From: Vibrio casei
GTDB taxonomy: Bacteria > Pseudomonadota > Gammaproteobacteria > Enterobacterales > Vibrionaceae
Assembly: GCF_002218025.2 (NCBI RefSeq)
Contig: NZ_AP018680.1
Span: 1,612,001 to 1,676,000, forward strand
DNA: 64,000 bases
Direction of reading: 5' to 3'
Shown piece after piece: positions 17,742 to 27,597 of this stretch (its first letter is position 1; each line of letters begins with the position of its first letter). The notes under the pieces were generated by a model that was given only the letters and a program-made list of their open reading frames with translations, ran no database searches and was not told where the DNA came from. The translations under genes were made by a program, and so were the position numbers.

Positions 17742-18662
17742 TTAACGAACGGTTTTCTGTTGTGCTTTGACTAAGTCAATCACAGTTTGGTACTCGCTCA
17801 CAGAGGTGTCTTCTAAATGCAGTTTCCCGCCAGCTGCTTGCATGAAGCAAGCATGGTCTTCTTTATCAAGCGTTTTCACCGCCATGACGAGTTTTTCTTT
17901 TAAATCTTGATCCATATTGCCACGAACAATTGTTGGGCCATTTGGAATTAAAGGCGATTCCCAAATAATACGTAGATTCGACATTAAATCATCGAAACCA
18001 TTTTCTTTTACTTTACGTAAGGCACCAGCTGAATAACCATCTTCACGATTGCCAACCATTGAGGTCCAGGTTACTGCAGCATCAAATTGGCCATTGAGTA
18101 CTCCTAAAATATCTTGTTCATGACCACCAGAAAAACCCACTTTACTAAAGAAGCCATTAAATTGGTTATCCATATTTCCACCCAAAGTTTTTTCAAATTG
18201 GTTATTGGGGATCAAGAAACCAGACGTTGAATCAGGGTCTGCAAAAGAGAACACTTTGCCTTTTAGATCTTCTAATTTTTTGTATGGGCTGTCTGCTTTG
18301 ACTAACACAACAGAGTGATAGCCTTTTGAGTTATCGGTATCATCCGTTGTGATACCCACAAGCTCTACTTTGTTTTTATCTTTTAAGTACACAGAAGCAT
18401 AAGACTTAGGTGACATGTTCAATACCAAGTCCACTTGGTCGCCCAATAAGCCCTGAATAACCGCACTGTAATCCGATGCATTGCGAATATTCACCGTCGC
18501 GCCTGTTTTTTCTTCCAAATACGATTTCACACATTGGTTATTGCCAATTTGCGCTGTCGAATTCTCTCCACCTAAAACACCTAGGTTAATTTCTGGCGCA
18601 GCCTGTACTGAAGTGGCCAATAATCCCGTGATGATAGCGACAAGGGGTAATACTTTTTTCAT
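17742..18662 (-). CDS. phnD: Phosphonate ABC transporter substrate-binding protein PhnD
   Basis: This is a periplasmic solute-binding protein of 306 residues with a cleavable signal peptide (about 1-22, ending SVQAA). Family features include INLGVLGGENSTAQIG, VDLVLNMSPKSYASVY, SFADPDSTSGFLIPNNQFEK and the Asp/Glu/Thr residues of the phosphonate pocket. It belongs to the PhnD/phosphate-phosphite binding family. Phosphonate is preferred as ligand because of the nearby C-P lyase operon, but phosphite cannot be excluded. Confidence 0.9.
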   Translation of the reverse strand: MKKVLPLVAIITGLLATSVQAAPEINLGVLGGENSTAQIGNNQCVKSYLEEKTGATVNIRNASDYSAVIQGLLGDQVDLVLNMSPKSYASVYLKDKNKVELVGITTDDTDNSKGYHSVVLVKADSPYKKLEDLKGKVFSFADPDSTSGFLIPNNQFEKTLGGNMDNQFNGFFSKVGFSGGHEQDILGVLNGQFDAAVTWTSMVGNREDGYSAGALRKVKENGFDDLMSNLRIIWESPLIPNGPTIVRGNMDQDLKEKLVMAVKTLDKEDHACFMQAAGGKLHLEDTSVSEYQTVIDLVKAQQKTVR

Positions 18663-18709
18663 TGTGTGTTCCTTTCCAATTGAATTTAATTGTTGTTTTA
18701 AAATATGAA

Positions 18710-19576
18710 TTAAGAGAGTTGCTCGACTTCATCACCGTATAACATGTGTAGGATCTCATCGGTCAAACCAGACGGCGTGCCGTCATATACCACCTTGCCT
18801 TTTTCAAGGCCAATCACACGAGTGCAGTATTGTTTTACTAATTCAATCGAATGCAGGTTAACCATGACAGCGATTCCTTCACTGCTAACTTTTTGCAGAG
18901 CTTCCATAATGCGAGTGGTGTTTTTAGGATCAAGAGAGGCAACCGGTTCATCGGCGAGAAGAATTTTTGGCTCTTGCATCAAGGCGCGGCAAATCGCTAC
19001 ACGTTGCTGCTGACCACCCGATAAGTTTTCAGCGCGTTGCAGAGCATGAGGAAGTATTTTTAACCACTTCAATAACTCGATCGCCTTGACGCGATCTTTA
19101 TCATCAAAGATTTTAAACATGGATTTCCACGTCGATGTGTAACTTAAGCGACCAAGAAGCACATTAGTGATCACATCTAAACGCGGCACTAAACAGAAAT
19201 TTTGAAAAATCATGCTGCATTGGCTGCGCCAGTGGCGTAATTGCTTACGTGGCATAGTCACCACATTATTACCTTCACCACTTACATCAACAATCTCACC
19301 TGCGCAGGCACTAATTGTGCCATTTAAGGTATGCAACATCGTCGATTTTCCCGCACCAGAGCGTCCAATAACAGCAACAAATTCACCTTCGTATAAATCA
19401 AAGCTAATATTGTCCAGTACGTTTTTTCCACCTTTATAGGCTTTCGTGAGCTTTTTAACACTCAAGACCTGAGTTTTTATGTCTAACTCTGGCGAGTTTC
19501 TGTCACCTAAACCTTGGTCAAAAATAGCATCCGCGACAAAATAATTGACCGCGATATTATCTGTTGATTGATACAT
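18710..19576 (-). CDS. phnC: Phosphonate ABC transporter ATP-binding protein PhnC
   Basis: This is the ATPase of the PhnCDE importer. It has Walker [10 protein letters not shown], a Q-loop ([17 protein letters not shown]), the signature [15 protein letters not shown], Walker [14 protein letters not shown] and the switch His VNLHSIE. ATG 19576 (MYQSTDN) follows an AAGAAGAA ribosome site and is preferred over an upstream TTG (19600). That gives 288 residues, with a 35-residue N-terminal extension compared with E. coli PhnC. A Pho-box-like site is upstream. Confidence 0.93.
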   Translation of the reverse strand: MYQSTDNIAVNYFVADAIFDQGLGDRNSPELDIKTQVLSVKKLTKAYKGGKNVLDNISFDLYEGEFVAVIGRSGAGKSTMLHTLNGTISACAGEIVDVSGEGNNVVTMPRKQLRHWRSQCSMIFQNFCLVPRLDVITNVLLGRLSYTSTWKSMFKIFDDKDRVKAIELLKWLKILPHALQRAENLSGGQQQRVAICRALMQEPKILLADEPVASLDPKNTTRIMEALQKVSSEGIAVMVNLHSIELVKQYCTRVIGLEKGKVVYDGTPSGLTDEILHMLYGDEVEQLS

Positions 19577-19628
19577 AAATTCATTCTTCTTAATACTCAA
19601 AAACTGATAGGCATTAAGAAGAATGACT

Positions 19629-19646
19629 GTGACATTTTAAATACAG
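19629..19646 (-). promoter_or_regulatory. Pho-box-like PhoB site upstream of phnC
   Basis: The minus strand reads CTGTATTTAAAATGTCAC. The half-sites CTGTATT and ATGTCAC (consensus CTGTCAT/CTGTCAC) have the correct 4-base spacing. It lies about 53 bases upstream of the chosen phnC start. Together with the site before phnF it suggests that PhoB controls both phn operons. Confidence 0.6.
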
Positions 19647-19890
19647 AAAAATGAAGGGATTGAAATATTACGGAAAATAGAACCATAAAGAAGAGCAACA
19701 AGTTAGTGAGAAAGCATAAGCCGTAAAGCCTTATCCAATGGACATTTCACTTTGTTCACTTTATGAATTATTAATTAATTTATTTATTATTTGTGATGCC
19801 AGTACTTTTTAAGTGTTTCTTTTTGTCAAAATCACCTGAACACGCAGCGTTGGTCATTAAGTTTTCTATCCCATCTTAGGAACAAAAGAA

Positions 19891-19930
19891 CTTCGGAGAC
19901 GATTAGGAATTCACCTCCGAAGATTTCTAA
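19891..19930 (-). terminator. Hairpin downstream of prpF, possible operon terminator
   Basis: The stem CTTCGGAG / CTCCGAAG (19891-19898 and 19915-19922) is followed on the minus strand by a short T-rich run. It lies about 120 bases after prpF. The rest of the 19601-20041 gap shows only the phnC promoter region and AT-rich DNA. Confidence 0.5.
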
Positions 19931-20041
19931 TTACAAATGACTCGCCATTCATTAATAACCAACTATTGATACTAATAAAAACAACGATACCATTTACATT
20001 GCAGTAATCTGAATTGAATCGCTGAATTGGCGCATTTGAAT

Positions 20042-21289
20042 TTAGAGCGGTTGAGGCACTCTAACCCAGCCTTCCATTAATATCCGCGCACTACGGCTCA
20101 TTGTGGCTTTTTCTATTTTCCAACCTTGTTCACCATTTTCAAGCAAATAATAAGTAGCCTTAGCGCCAACTTTTAATGTGCCAGAGGGATGACCAAACAC
20201 GACAGATTCACGCTCTCCGCCACCAGCGGCGCGATTAACGATAGTACCCGGCACACTCGCCGCTGAGGCAATTGCCACGGCAGCCGTTCCCATCATAGCG
20301 TGATGGAGTTTCCCCATCGACAACGCTCGTACCAATACATCAACCTGATCCGACTGAATTGATTGTCCACTCGACGTGGTATAGCTTTTCGGTGGACTAA
20401 CAAAAGCAATTTTAGGCGTATGTTGTCGCTGCTTGGCTTGGTCAACATGTTCAATTAAACCCATTTTAACTGCGCCGTGAGCACGAATGGTTTCAAACAT
20501 GGCTAACGCTTTTACATCATTATTGATGTCATCTTGCAATTCAGTGCCTTGATAACCGAGTGCTTGCGCATCAATAAACATGGTTGGAATACCTGAATTA
20601 ATAAAGGTCGTTTGAAAGCAGCCTACACCCGGAACTTCAAGCTCATCGACCACATTACCAGTGGGAAACATCGAACCTTTACCATCGGCAGCTTCACCAT
20701 CAGCAGGTTCACTATCAGAAGGATCCAGAAAATCCACTTGAATTTCCGCCGCAGGAAAGGTCACGCCATCGAGCTCGAAACCCCCGAGTTCTTGCACCTG
20801 ACCATGCTTAATCGGTACGTGAGTGACTATGGTTTTATTAATGTTCACTTGGCGAATTCGAACAGGGAATAGCCCTTGTTGTGGAATGTTACTCCCATCA
20901 ATTAACCCCATATGCAGCGCCATTGCGCCGACACCGGAAGATAAATTACCGCAATTACCACTCCAATCGACAAAAGGGCTATCTATCGAGACTTGACCAA
21001 ACAAATAATCGACATCGTGATCTGAGCTATCGCTTTTAGATAAAATCACCACTTTGCTGGTACTGGACGTTGCGCCGCCCATACCATCAATTTGTTTGCC
21101 GTACGGATCCGGGCTGCCAATCACGCGCAATAAAAACTGATCACGGCTTTCTCCTACCTTCTGAACGCTTGTGGGCAGATCGGCTAAATTAAAAAATACA
21201 CCTTTGCTGGTTCCGGCTCGCATATAAGTTGCCGGAACTTTTATTTGTTGTGCGCCAGATATTTGTGACACCGTCACTGATTGATTCAT
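20042..21289 (-). CDS. prpF: PrpF, aconitate isomerase-like accessory protein of AcnD
   Basis: PrpF isomerises 2-methyl-trans-aconitate to the cis form, which makes the AcnD route productive. The 415 residues show the two-domain diaminopimelate-epimerase-like fold of the family. Landmarks are PATYMRAGTSKGVFF, a catalytic-type Lys/Ser pair, GGATSSTSKV, DWSGNCGNLSSGVGAMA, MMGTAAVAIASAASVPGT and GHPSGTLKVGA. It is the last gene of the operon, 23 bases after acnD. Confidence 0.95.
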   Translation of the reverse strand: MNQSVTVSQISGAQQIKVPATYMRAGTSKGVFFNLADLPTSVQKVGESRDQFLLRVIGSPDPYGKQIDGMGGATSSTSKVVILSKSDSSDHDVDYLFGQVSIDSPFVDWSGNCGNLSSGVGAMALHMGLIDGSNIPQQGLFPVRIRQVNINKTIVTHVPIKHGQVQELGGFELDGVTFPAAEIQVDFLDPSDSEPADGEAADGKGSMFPTGNVVDELEVPGVGCFQTTFINSGIPTMFIDAQALGYQGTELQDDINNDVKALAMFETIRAHGAVKMGLIEHVDQAKQRQHTPKIAFVSPPKSYTTSSGQSIQSDQVDVLVRALSMGKLHHAMMGTAAVAIASAASVPGTIVNRAAGGGERESVVFGHPSGTLKVGAKATYYLLENGEQGWKIEKATMSRSARILMEGWVRVPQPL

Positions 21290-21312
21290 ATTTATGATCC
21301 TCTACACACACT

Positions 21313-23904
21313 TTAGTGCGCCAAAAAGTCTTGTGCGAAACGCTGCAATACACCACCCGCCTGATACACAGACACTTCATCGGCGGTATCTAAACGACAT
21401 GTCACTTCTACTTCGACTTGTTCGCCTTTTTGATCACCATGTGTGCGACTAATCACTAGCACCAAATCACAACCTGGAGCAATCTCGCCTTTTACGTCAT
21501 AAAGCTCAGTGCCATCGAGTGCCAAAGTATGTCGGTTAGTGCCCGATTTAAATTGCAGCGGTAGCACGCCCATGCCAACAAGATTAGTGCGGTGAATGCG
21601 CTCAAAGCCTTCAGCCACAATCGCTTCAACGCCAGCTAAGCGAACGCCTTTAGCTGCCCAATCTCGTGATGAACCTTGGCCATAGTCAGCTCCTGCAACA
21701 ATAATCAACGGCTGCTTACGCTGCATGTAGGTTTCAATCGCTTCCCACATGCGAGTCACTTTGCCTTCCGGCTCGATTCTCGCCAAAGAGCCTTGCTTGA
21801 TTTCGCCATTTTCCACCACCATTTCATTAAACAGTTTCGGGTTAGCAAAGGTCGCACGTTGCGCAGTTAAATGATCGCCTCTATGAGTCGCATAAGAGTT
21901 AAAATCTTGCTCTGGCAGCCCCATTTTGGCTAGGTATTCCCCTGCCGCACTGGACGCTAAAATCGCATTGGATGGGGATAGATGATCGGTGGTAATGTTG
22001 TCGCCTAAAATCGCTAACGGCCGCATGCCTTGTAAAGTGCATTCTCTAGCCAGCGCACCTTGCCAATACGGCGGACGGCGAATATAAGTACTCATTTCAC
22101 GCCAGTCATACAGTGGCTTGGTTTGATAGATGCCGGTATCTTTTTCAAACATCTTCACATAGATTTGCTGGAATTGTTCCGGCTTCACATGCTGATTGAC
22201 TACCTGATCAATTTCTTCATCCGTTGGCCATAAGTCATTTAGATAGATTGGATTACCTTGCCCATCATGACCTAACGCATCTTGCTCAATATCAAAACGA
22301 ATGGTTCCCGCAAGCGCATAAGCCACGACCAATGGCGGAGAAGCTAAGAACGCTTGTTTGGCATAAGGGTGAATGCGACCATCAAAATTACGATTGCCCG
22401 ATAACACCGCGGTGGTGTAAACATCACGCTCAATAATTTCTTGCTGAATCGCCGGATCAAGCGCGCCGCTCATACCATTACAAGTGGTGCAGGCATAGCC
22501 GACAATGCCAAAGCCTAGTTGCTCTAATTCGGATAATAAACCCGCTTCTTCAAGATATAACTTGGCGACTTTAGATCCCGGTGCAAAAGAGGTTTTCACC
22601 CAAGGCTGACGCACTAAACCAAGTTGATTGGCTTTTTTCGCCACCAGTCCTGCTGCCACCACATTGCGAGGGTTACTAGTATTGGTACATGAAGTGATCG
22701 CCGCAATGATCACCGCGCCATCTGGCAATTCACCTTCTTTCTTTTGCCACGCACTGGCAATGCCACGCTCGGTTAATTGATTGGTCGACAAACGACGATG
22801 CGGATTGGACGGCCCAGCCATATTACGTTGCACGTTAGAAAGATCGAATTCCAGTACTCGCTCATAATCCACATTAGCGAGATCATCAGCCCATAAGCCG
22901 GTTTGTTTGGCGTATTGTTCGACCAAGGTAACTTGCTTCTCATCACGACCAGTCAGTTTTAAGTATTGAATGGTTTGTTCATCGATATAAAACATGCCCG
23001 CGGACGCGCCGTATTCAGGGGTCATATTAGAAATGGTCGCGCGATCGCCAATGGTTAAATCACGCGCCCCTTCACCAAAAAACTCCAAGTAGGCAGACAC
23101 GACTTTTTGATTGCGCAGAAACTCGGTTATTGCCAGCACAATATCGGTCGCGGTAATACCCGGTTGACGCTTACCGGCCAGCTTTACGCCTACAATATCT
23201 GGCAAGCGCATCATCGACGGACGCCCAAGCATCACGGTCTCAGCTTCTAGCCCACCAACGCCAATCGCAATCACGCCGAGTGCATCCACATGCGGCGTAT
23301 GGCTATCGGTTCCCACGCAAGTATCGGGAAAGGCAATCCCATCCTTGGCTTGAATAACAGGAGACATTTTCTCTAGGTTAATCTGATGCATAATCCCATT
23401 ACCGGCTGGGATCACGCTGACATTTTCAAAGGCGGTTTTACACCACTCGATAAAATGAAAGCGGTCTTCATTGCGTCTATCTTCTATGGCGCGATTTTTA
23501 TCAAATGCATCGCCTTCAAAGCCAGCATGTTCTACCGCCAATGAGTGATCGACAATCAATTGAGTTTCAACGACCGGATTCACTTTGGCCGGATCGCCAC
23601 CTTGTTCGGCAATCGCATCACGCAAGCCCGCTAAATCAACCAACGCCGTTTGACCTAAAATGTCATGACACACGACCCGCGCCGGATACCAGGGAAAATC
23701 CAAGTCTCGTTTACGCTCTATAAGCTGGCGCAGCGACGCTTGTAAATGTTCAGGCTCGCAACGACGCACTAAATTTTCTGCCAACACGCGTGAGGTATAA
23801 GGCAAACCTTGATAAGCCCCAGCTTGAATGTCTTCTACCGCCGCGCGCGCATCGAAATACTCCAGCCCGGTATCGGGTAATACTTTTCGATATTGATTGT
23901 TCAT
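21313..23904 (-). CDS. acnD: AcnD, Fe/S-dependent 2-methylcitrate dehydratase
   Basis: This aconitase-family enzyme dehydrates 2-methylcitrate in propionate breakdown. It replaces PrpD and works with PrpF. From MNNQYRKVLPDTGLEYFD (ATG 23904) it has 863 residues; an extra in-frame start at 23916 is possible. Iron-sulfur ligands are visible in ITSCTNTSNP and YACTTCNGMSG. The aconitase swivel domain has DYGQGSSRDWAAKG. The gene sits 24 bases after prpC and 23 before prpF, the canonical prpC-acnD-prpF order. Confidence 0.96.
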   Translation of the reverse strand: MNNQYRKVLPDTGLEYFDARAAVEDIQAGAYQGLPYTSRVLAENLVRRCEPEHLQASLRQLIERKRDLDFPWYPARVVCHDILGQTALVDLAGLRDAIAEQGGDPAKVNPVVETQLIVDHSLAVEHAGFEGDAFDKNRAIEDRRNEDRFHFIEWCKTAFENVSVIPAGNGIMHQINLEKMSPVIQAKDGIAFPDTCVGTDSHTPHVDALGVIAIGVGGLEAETVMLGRPSMMRLPDIVGVKLAGKRQPGITATDIVLAITEFLRNQKVVSAYLEFFGEGARDLTIGDRATISNMTPEYGASAGMFYIDEQTIQYLKLTGRDEKQVTLVEQYAKQTGLWADDLANVDYERVLEFDLSNVQRNMAGPSNPHRRLSTNQLTERGIASAWQKKEGELPDGAVIIAAITSCTNTSNPRNVVAAGLVAKKANQLGLVRQPWVKTSFAPGSKVAKLYLEEAGLLSELEQLGFGIVGYACTTCNGMSGALDPAIQQEIIERDVYTTAVLSGNRNFDGRIHPYAKQAFLASPPLVVAYALAGTIRFDIEQDALGHDGQGNPIYLNDLWPTDEEIDQVVNQHVKPEQFQQIYVKMFEKDTGIYQTKPLYDWREMSTYIRRPPYWQGALARECTLQGMRPLAILGDNITTDHLSPSNAILASSAAGEYLAKMGLPEQDFNSYATHRGDHLTAQRATFANPKLFNEMVVENGEIKQGSLARIEPEGKVTRMWEAIETYMQRKQPLIIVAGADYGQGSSRDWAAKGVRLAGVEAIVAEGFERIHRTNLVGMGVLPLQFKSGTNRHTLALDGTELYDVKGEIAPGCDLVLVISRTHGDQKGEQVEVEVTCRLDTADEVSVYQAGGVLQRFAQDFLAH

Positions 23905-23928
23905 CATTTTCTCCAAACCTTGATTTGA

Positions 23929-25059
23929 TCATGCTCGTTGCGAGATCGGCAGCCACTCTTGATGCTCTGGCCCTTCATAATCCGCACTAGGACGGATAAT
24001 TCGATTATTGGCTCGCTGTTCAAACACATGCGCCGCCCAGCCAGTGAGTCGACTCATCACAAATATTGGCGTGAATAATTTGGTGGGAATATCCATAAAG
24101 TGATAAGCCGAAGCATGGAAGAAATCGGCATTGCAGAACAGATCTTTTTCACGCTTCATTACGGCTTCAACACGCTCTGAAACCGCATAAAGTTGCGTAT
24201 CCCCTACCGCTTCAGAAAGCTTTTTCGACCATTGTTTAATCAGTGCATTACGAGGATCACTTTCCCGATAAATCGCATGCCCAAAGCCCATGATCTTGTC
24301 TTTATTGGTCAGCATTTGCAGAATATTGGCTTCGGCTTCTTCTGGAGTTTGCCAATCTTGGATCATTTCCATCGCCGCTTCATTAGCACCGCCATGCAAA
24401 GGCCCGCGCAGACTACCAATGGCCGCAGTAACACAAGAATGAATATCAGACAAGGTTGAAGCGCAGACCCGCGCGGTAAAAGTTGAAGCATTAAATTCAT
24501 GCTCGGCATATAAAATCAGTGAACAATGCATCACTTGCTTATGTAGTTCACTCGGAGCTTTATCGGTGAGTAGTTTGAGGAAATAACCGCCGATTGAATC
24601 TTCACTTTGATCGAATGTATCGACTCGCACGCCATCATGACTAAAGCGATACCAGTAACAAATAATCGCAGGAAACAGCGCTAGCATACGTTCCGTCGCC
24701 GCTTGCTGTTGGGTAAAATCAGTTTCTTGCTCTAGGTTACCAAGCACAGAACAACCTGTACGCATCACATCCATTGGATGAGCATCTGCCGGGATCAGTT
24801 CCAATGTTTGTTTAAGCGCATCCGGCAGCCCACGCAGACCAATTAAACGGGTTTTATAAGCATTAAACTCGGTTTGATTAGGCAAATGCCCGACAAGTAA
24901 TAAATGCGCCACTTCTTCAAATTCCGCATGATGGGCTAGATCAGTAATATCATAGCCACGATACGTTAGTCCTGTGCCACTTTTCCCCACGGTACAAAGC
25001 GCGGTAGTGCCTGCACTTTGCCCACGAAGGCCTGCGCCACCTAATATTTGGTTCGGCAT
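23929..25059 (-). CDS. prpC: PrpC, 2-methylcitrate synthase
   Basis: PrpC condenses propionyl-CoA with oxaloacetate. The 376 residues are typical of the short citrate-synthase family. Catalytic regions are GPLHGGANEAAMEM (His), MGFGHAIYRESDPRN (His) and FCNADFFHASAYHFM (Asp). It begins GGAGLRGQSAGTTALC, usual for PrpC. The ribosome site AGGAGAT is close to the start. A tandem repeat array lies directly upstream, separating it from prpB. Confidence 0.96.
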   Translation of the reverse strand: MPNQILGGAGLRGQSAGTTALCTVGKSGTGLTYRGYDITDLAHHAEFEEVAHLLLVGHLPNQTEFNAYKTRLIGLRGLPDALKQTLELIPADAHPMDVMRTGCSVLGNLEQETDFTQQQAATERMLALFPAIICYWYRFSHDGVRVDTFDQSEDSIGGYFLKLLTDKAPSELHKQVMHCSLILYAEHEFNASTFTARVCASTLSDIHSCVTAAIGSLRGPLHGGANEAAMEMIQDWQTPEEAEANILQMLTNKDKIMGFGHAIYRESDPRNALIKQWSKKLSEAVGDTQLYAVSERVEAVMKREKDLFCNADFFHASAYHFMDIPTKLFTPIFVMSRLTGWAAHVFEQRANNRIIRPSADYEGPEHQEWLPISQRA

Positions 25060-25187
25060 GATTTATCTCCTTTTAGGCTCGATGTTGTGCCTTCTAATGA
25101 GGCGATTATGCCTATCGAGCTGGTTGCACGTTATTGGATTTGTATTCATGTTTTAACTTTTCTATACGAGTGATAAATGCATGTAAT

Positions 25188-25677
25188 CACGCGCGCTGTA
25201 TATAGATCCCGGATAGCTCCTTCGTCGCTTCCGGGATGACGGTAAATGTTTATTACTATTCAAAAAATTAAAAACTATCACATCTATAAATCATCATTCC
25301 TGACAATCCTAAGCGAGAGCAGGAATTTACTCGCCGCGGACTGTAGGTAGATCTCACATAACTCCTTCGTCGCTTCCGAGATGGCGGTGAATGTTTATTA
25401 CTATTCAAAAAATTAAAAACTATCACTCCTATAAAATCGTCATTCCTGACGAGCCTAAGCGAGAGCAGGAATCTACTCGCCGCGGACTGTAGATAGATCT
25501 CACATAACTCATTCGTCGCTTCCGGGATGACGGTGAATGTTTATTACTATTCAAAAAATTAAAACTATCACTCCTATAAAATCGTCATTCCTGACGAGCC
25601 TAAGCGAGAGCAGGAATCTACTTATCACACGCTGTATATTCCCGGATAACTCATCCTTCACTTCCGGTGATGACGAA
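25188..25677. repeat. Tandem array of about 145-bp palindromic repeat units inside the prp operon
   Basis: Three nearly identical units are marked by the anchor TTCGTCGCTT at 25221, 25366 and 25512, giving periods of 145 and 146. A degraded fourth copy follows at about 25622-25677. Each unit holds two imperfect hairpins. One has arms ATTCCTG / CAGGAAT around GAGCCTAAGCGAGAG; the other has CCCGGA / TCCGGG-type arms. An AT-rich linker (GTTTATTACTATTCAAAAAA) joins them. The composition resembles REP/BIME-type elements found between bacterial genes. The whole 25060-25718 gap has no protein-coding gene. Confidence 0.9.
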
Positions 25678-25718
25678 TTCTTTGTATTCAAAATGACCGA
25701 TCATCATTTTTCTCGTTT

Positions 25719-26633
25719 CTACTCCTGCGAAAACAACTGATCTAACTTATCTTCATAGTCATGGTATTTCAGGTGCTCATACAACTCTTTACGCGTTTGC
25801 ATTTGGTCAAGTAACGCTTCTTGATTGCCTTCCACTAACAAATGCTTATAAACATTTTCTGCCGCGCGGTTCATCGCTCGAAAGGCACTTAATGGGTAAA
25901 GCACCATATCCACTTTGGCTTTTGCTAATTGCTCACCGCTAAATAATGGCGTTTGACCAAACTCGGTAATATTGGCCAAAATCGGCACATGACGCCCAAC
26001 CGCCGACTGCAACGCCTCAGAAAACTGAACATATTGCTCTAGTTGGTTCATCGCTTCAGGGAAAATCATATCCGCGCCCGCTTCAACGCAGGCAATCGCA
26101 CGTTCAATGGCTTTATCAATACCTTCAATCGCTAGTGCATCGGTACGTGCCATCACCACAAAGCTTTCATCGCTGCGAGCATCTACCGCGGCTTTTACTC
26201 GATCGACCATTTCTTGCTGGCTCACAATCGCTTTATTAGGACGATGACCACAACGCTTCTGCGCCACCTGGTCTTCCATGTGAACCGCCGCAGCGCCAGC
26301 CTTTTCCATTGCCTTAATCGTGCGCGCAATATTAAACGCTCCACCAAATCCGGTATCGATATCCACTAGCAAAGGCAGATCACACGCATTGGTAATACGC
26401 TCAACATCCACTAGCACATCATTCAAGGTAGTAATGCCGAGATCGGGCAAACCATAAGACGCATTAGCAATGCCACCACCAGAAAGGTAGATCGCCTGAT
26501 GACCGATATTTTTTGCCATCATTGCGCAATAAGGGTTTATGGTACCAACGATTTGCAGCGGATCATTTTGCTCTACCGCGAACCGAAACTTTTGTCCTTG
26601 AGTCAATTGTTGCCTCTGGCTTAATGTCGCCAT
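25719..26633 (-). CDS. prpB: PrpB, methylisocitrate lyase
   Basis: PrpB splits 2-methylisocitrate into pyruvate and succinate, the last step of the pathway. The 304 residues belong to the isocitrate-lyase/PEP-mutase TIM-barrel family. Visible are the metal-site [19 protein letters not shown], the catalytic-loop [13 protein letters not shown] (KKCGH-type signature) and [11 protein letters not shown]. It follows the regulator gene by 30 bases and is therefore probably the first enzyme gene of the operon. Confidence 0.96.
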   Translation of the reverse strand: MATLSQRQQLTQGQKFRFAVEQNDPLQIVGTINPYCAMMAKNIGHQAIYLSGGGIANASYGLPDLGITTLNDVLVDVERITNACDLPLLVDIDTGFGGAFNIARTIKAMEKAGAAAVHMEDQVAQKRCGHRPNKAIVSQQEMVDRVKAAVDARSDESFVVMARTDALAIEGIDKAIERAIACVEAGADMIFPEAMNQLEQYVQFSEALQSAVGRHVPILANITEFGQTPLFSGEQLAKAKVDMVLYPLSAFRAMNRAAENVYKHLLVEGNQEALLDQMQTRKELYEHLKYHDYEDKLDQLFSQE

Positions 26634-26663
26634 GGTCGTTCTCCTTAACTTGAATATGATTCT

Positions 26664-27353
26664 CTAACCGATTTGCTGTTCGATTAACTTACGACTACCT
26701 GAAATGTGACGACGCATCAGCATTTCCGCCAATTCCTCATCACGATTCTTAATAGCCTGAAAAATAAATAGATGTTCGTTGAGCGCATCAACCGGACGGG
26801 AATGCGAACGTGGGGATTGATAACGATACATGCGTAATAAGTGGTACAACTCATCACACAGCAAAGTAATTAATTGGGTATTACGGCTGGCTTTAATAAT
26901 GCAATAGTGGAAATCAAAATCACCGTGTTGATGAAAATAAGACTGACCATCCGATTGATTGATATGCTCAGAATGTGTCGACAATACCTGTTCTAACGCA
27001 TCGATTTCATCATCGGTCATACAACGCGCCGCCAAGCGAGCCGCCATGCCTTCCAATGCTTCACGCACCGCATATAAATCGATAAGCTTTTGCTGCGAGA
27101 ACGTCGTCACCCTCGCACCAACATGTGGAATTCTCTCAATTAATCCTAAAGCTTCTACTCGCATAATCGCTTCACGCAACGGCCCACGGCTGACCGAAAA
27201 ACGCTTAGCCAGCTCAGGCTCAGAGATTTTACTCCCCGGCTCAAGCTCACCATTCACAATCGCTTCGATTAAATACTCAGTCAAACTTTCTGATTTAGTA
27301 TGCTCTTTTGCATCAGGAATATTGCTTATTACGCTGTCTTCTACACTCGCCAT
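26664..27353 (-). CDS. prpR: GntR/FadR-family (FCD) regulator of the prp operon
   Basis: The 229-residue protein has an N-terminal GntR winged helix (about 22-88; LEPGSKISEPELAKRFSVSR) and a C-terminal FCD ligand domain (about 95-222; metal-type residues in FDFHYCI and LNEHLFIF). Being the first gene of the operon it probably senses a pathway intermediate and represses. It is unlike enterobacterial PrpR, a sigma54 activator. Two copies of a TTGTCGACAA-like palindrome lie upstream. Confidence 0.85.
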   Translation of the reverse strand: MASVEDSVISNIPDAKEHTKSESLTEYLIEAIVNGELEPGSKISEPELAKRFSVSRGPLREAIMRVEALGLIERIPHVGARVTTFSQQKLIDLYAVREALEGMAARLAARCMTDDEIDALEQVLSTHSEHINQSDGQSYFHQHGDFDFHYCIIKASRNTQLITLLCDELYHLLRMYRYQSPRSHSRPVDALNEHLFIFQAIKNRDEELAEMLMRRHISGSRKLIEQQIG

Positions 27354-27375
27354 TCACACTCACTCCAATACCAAA

Positions 27376-27385
27376 GTGTCAACAA
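27376..27385. promoter_or_regulatory. Candidate operator for the prp GntR regulator, proximal copy
   Basis: The minus strand reads TTGTTGACAC, 8 of 10 matches to the palindrome at 27439. It lies 23 bases before the start codon. The centre-to-centre distance of the two sites is 63 bases, about six helical turns. The link to the regulator is inferred. Confidence 0.35.
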
Positions 27386-27438
27386 TCTATATTTAATGGT
27401 GATAAATTAAGCGATAAAGGAGGCGTATGTCAAAGAGA

Positions 27439-27448
27439 TTGTCGACAA
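27439..27448. promoter_or_regulatory. Candidate operator for the prp GntR regulator, perfect palindrome
   Basis: TTGTCGACAA is a perfect 10-base palindrome, the kind of short symmetric site used by FCD-type GntR regulators. It lies 86 bases upstream of the regulator start. Confidence 0.45.
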
Positions 27449-27597
27449 CTTGCGTTTTGTTGATAGAAAAGAAAGTAAGAATGTGAGCGTGGTGGCAAAA
27501 GTGCTAGCGCTAGTAGGAAGAAATAGTAATGGAAAAAATAGTGATAGAGAAAATAACAATGAAAGGATCAACACAAAATATAAGCTAGAGTTTTCAA

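Noticed and set aside
25188..25677. Possible CRISPR array
   Set aside because: The units are about 145 bases and nearly identical throughout, with no short repeats separated by unique spacers and no cas genes.
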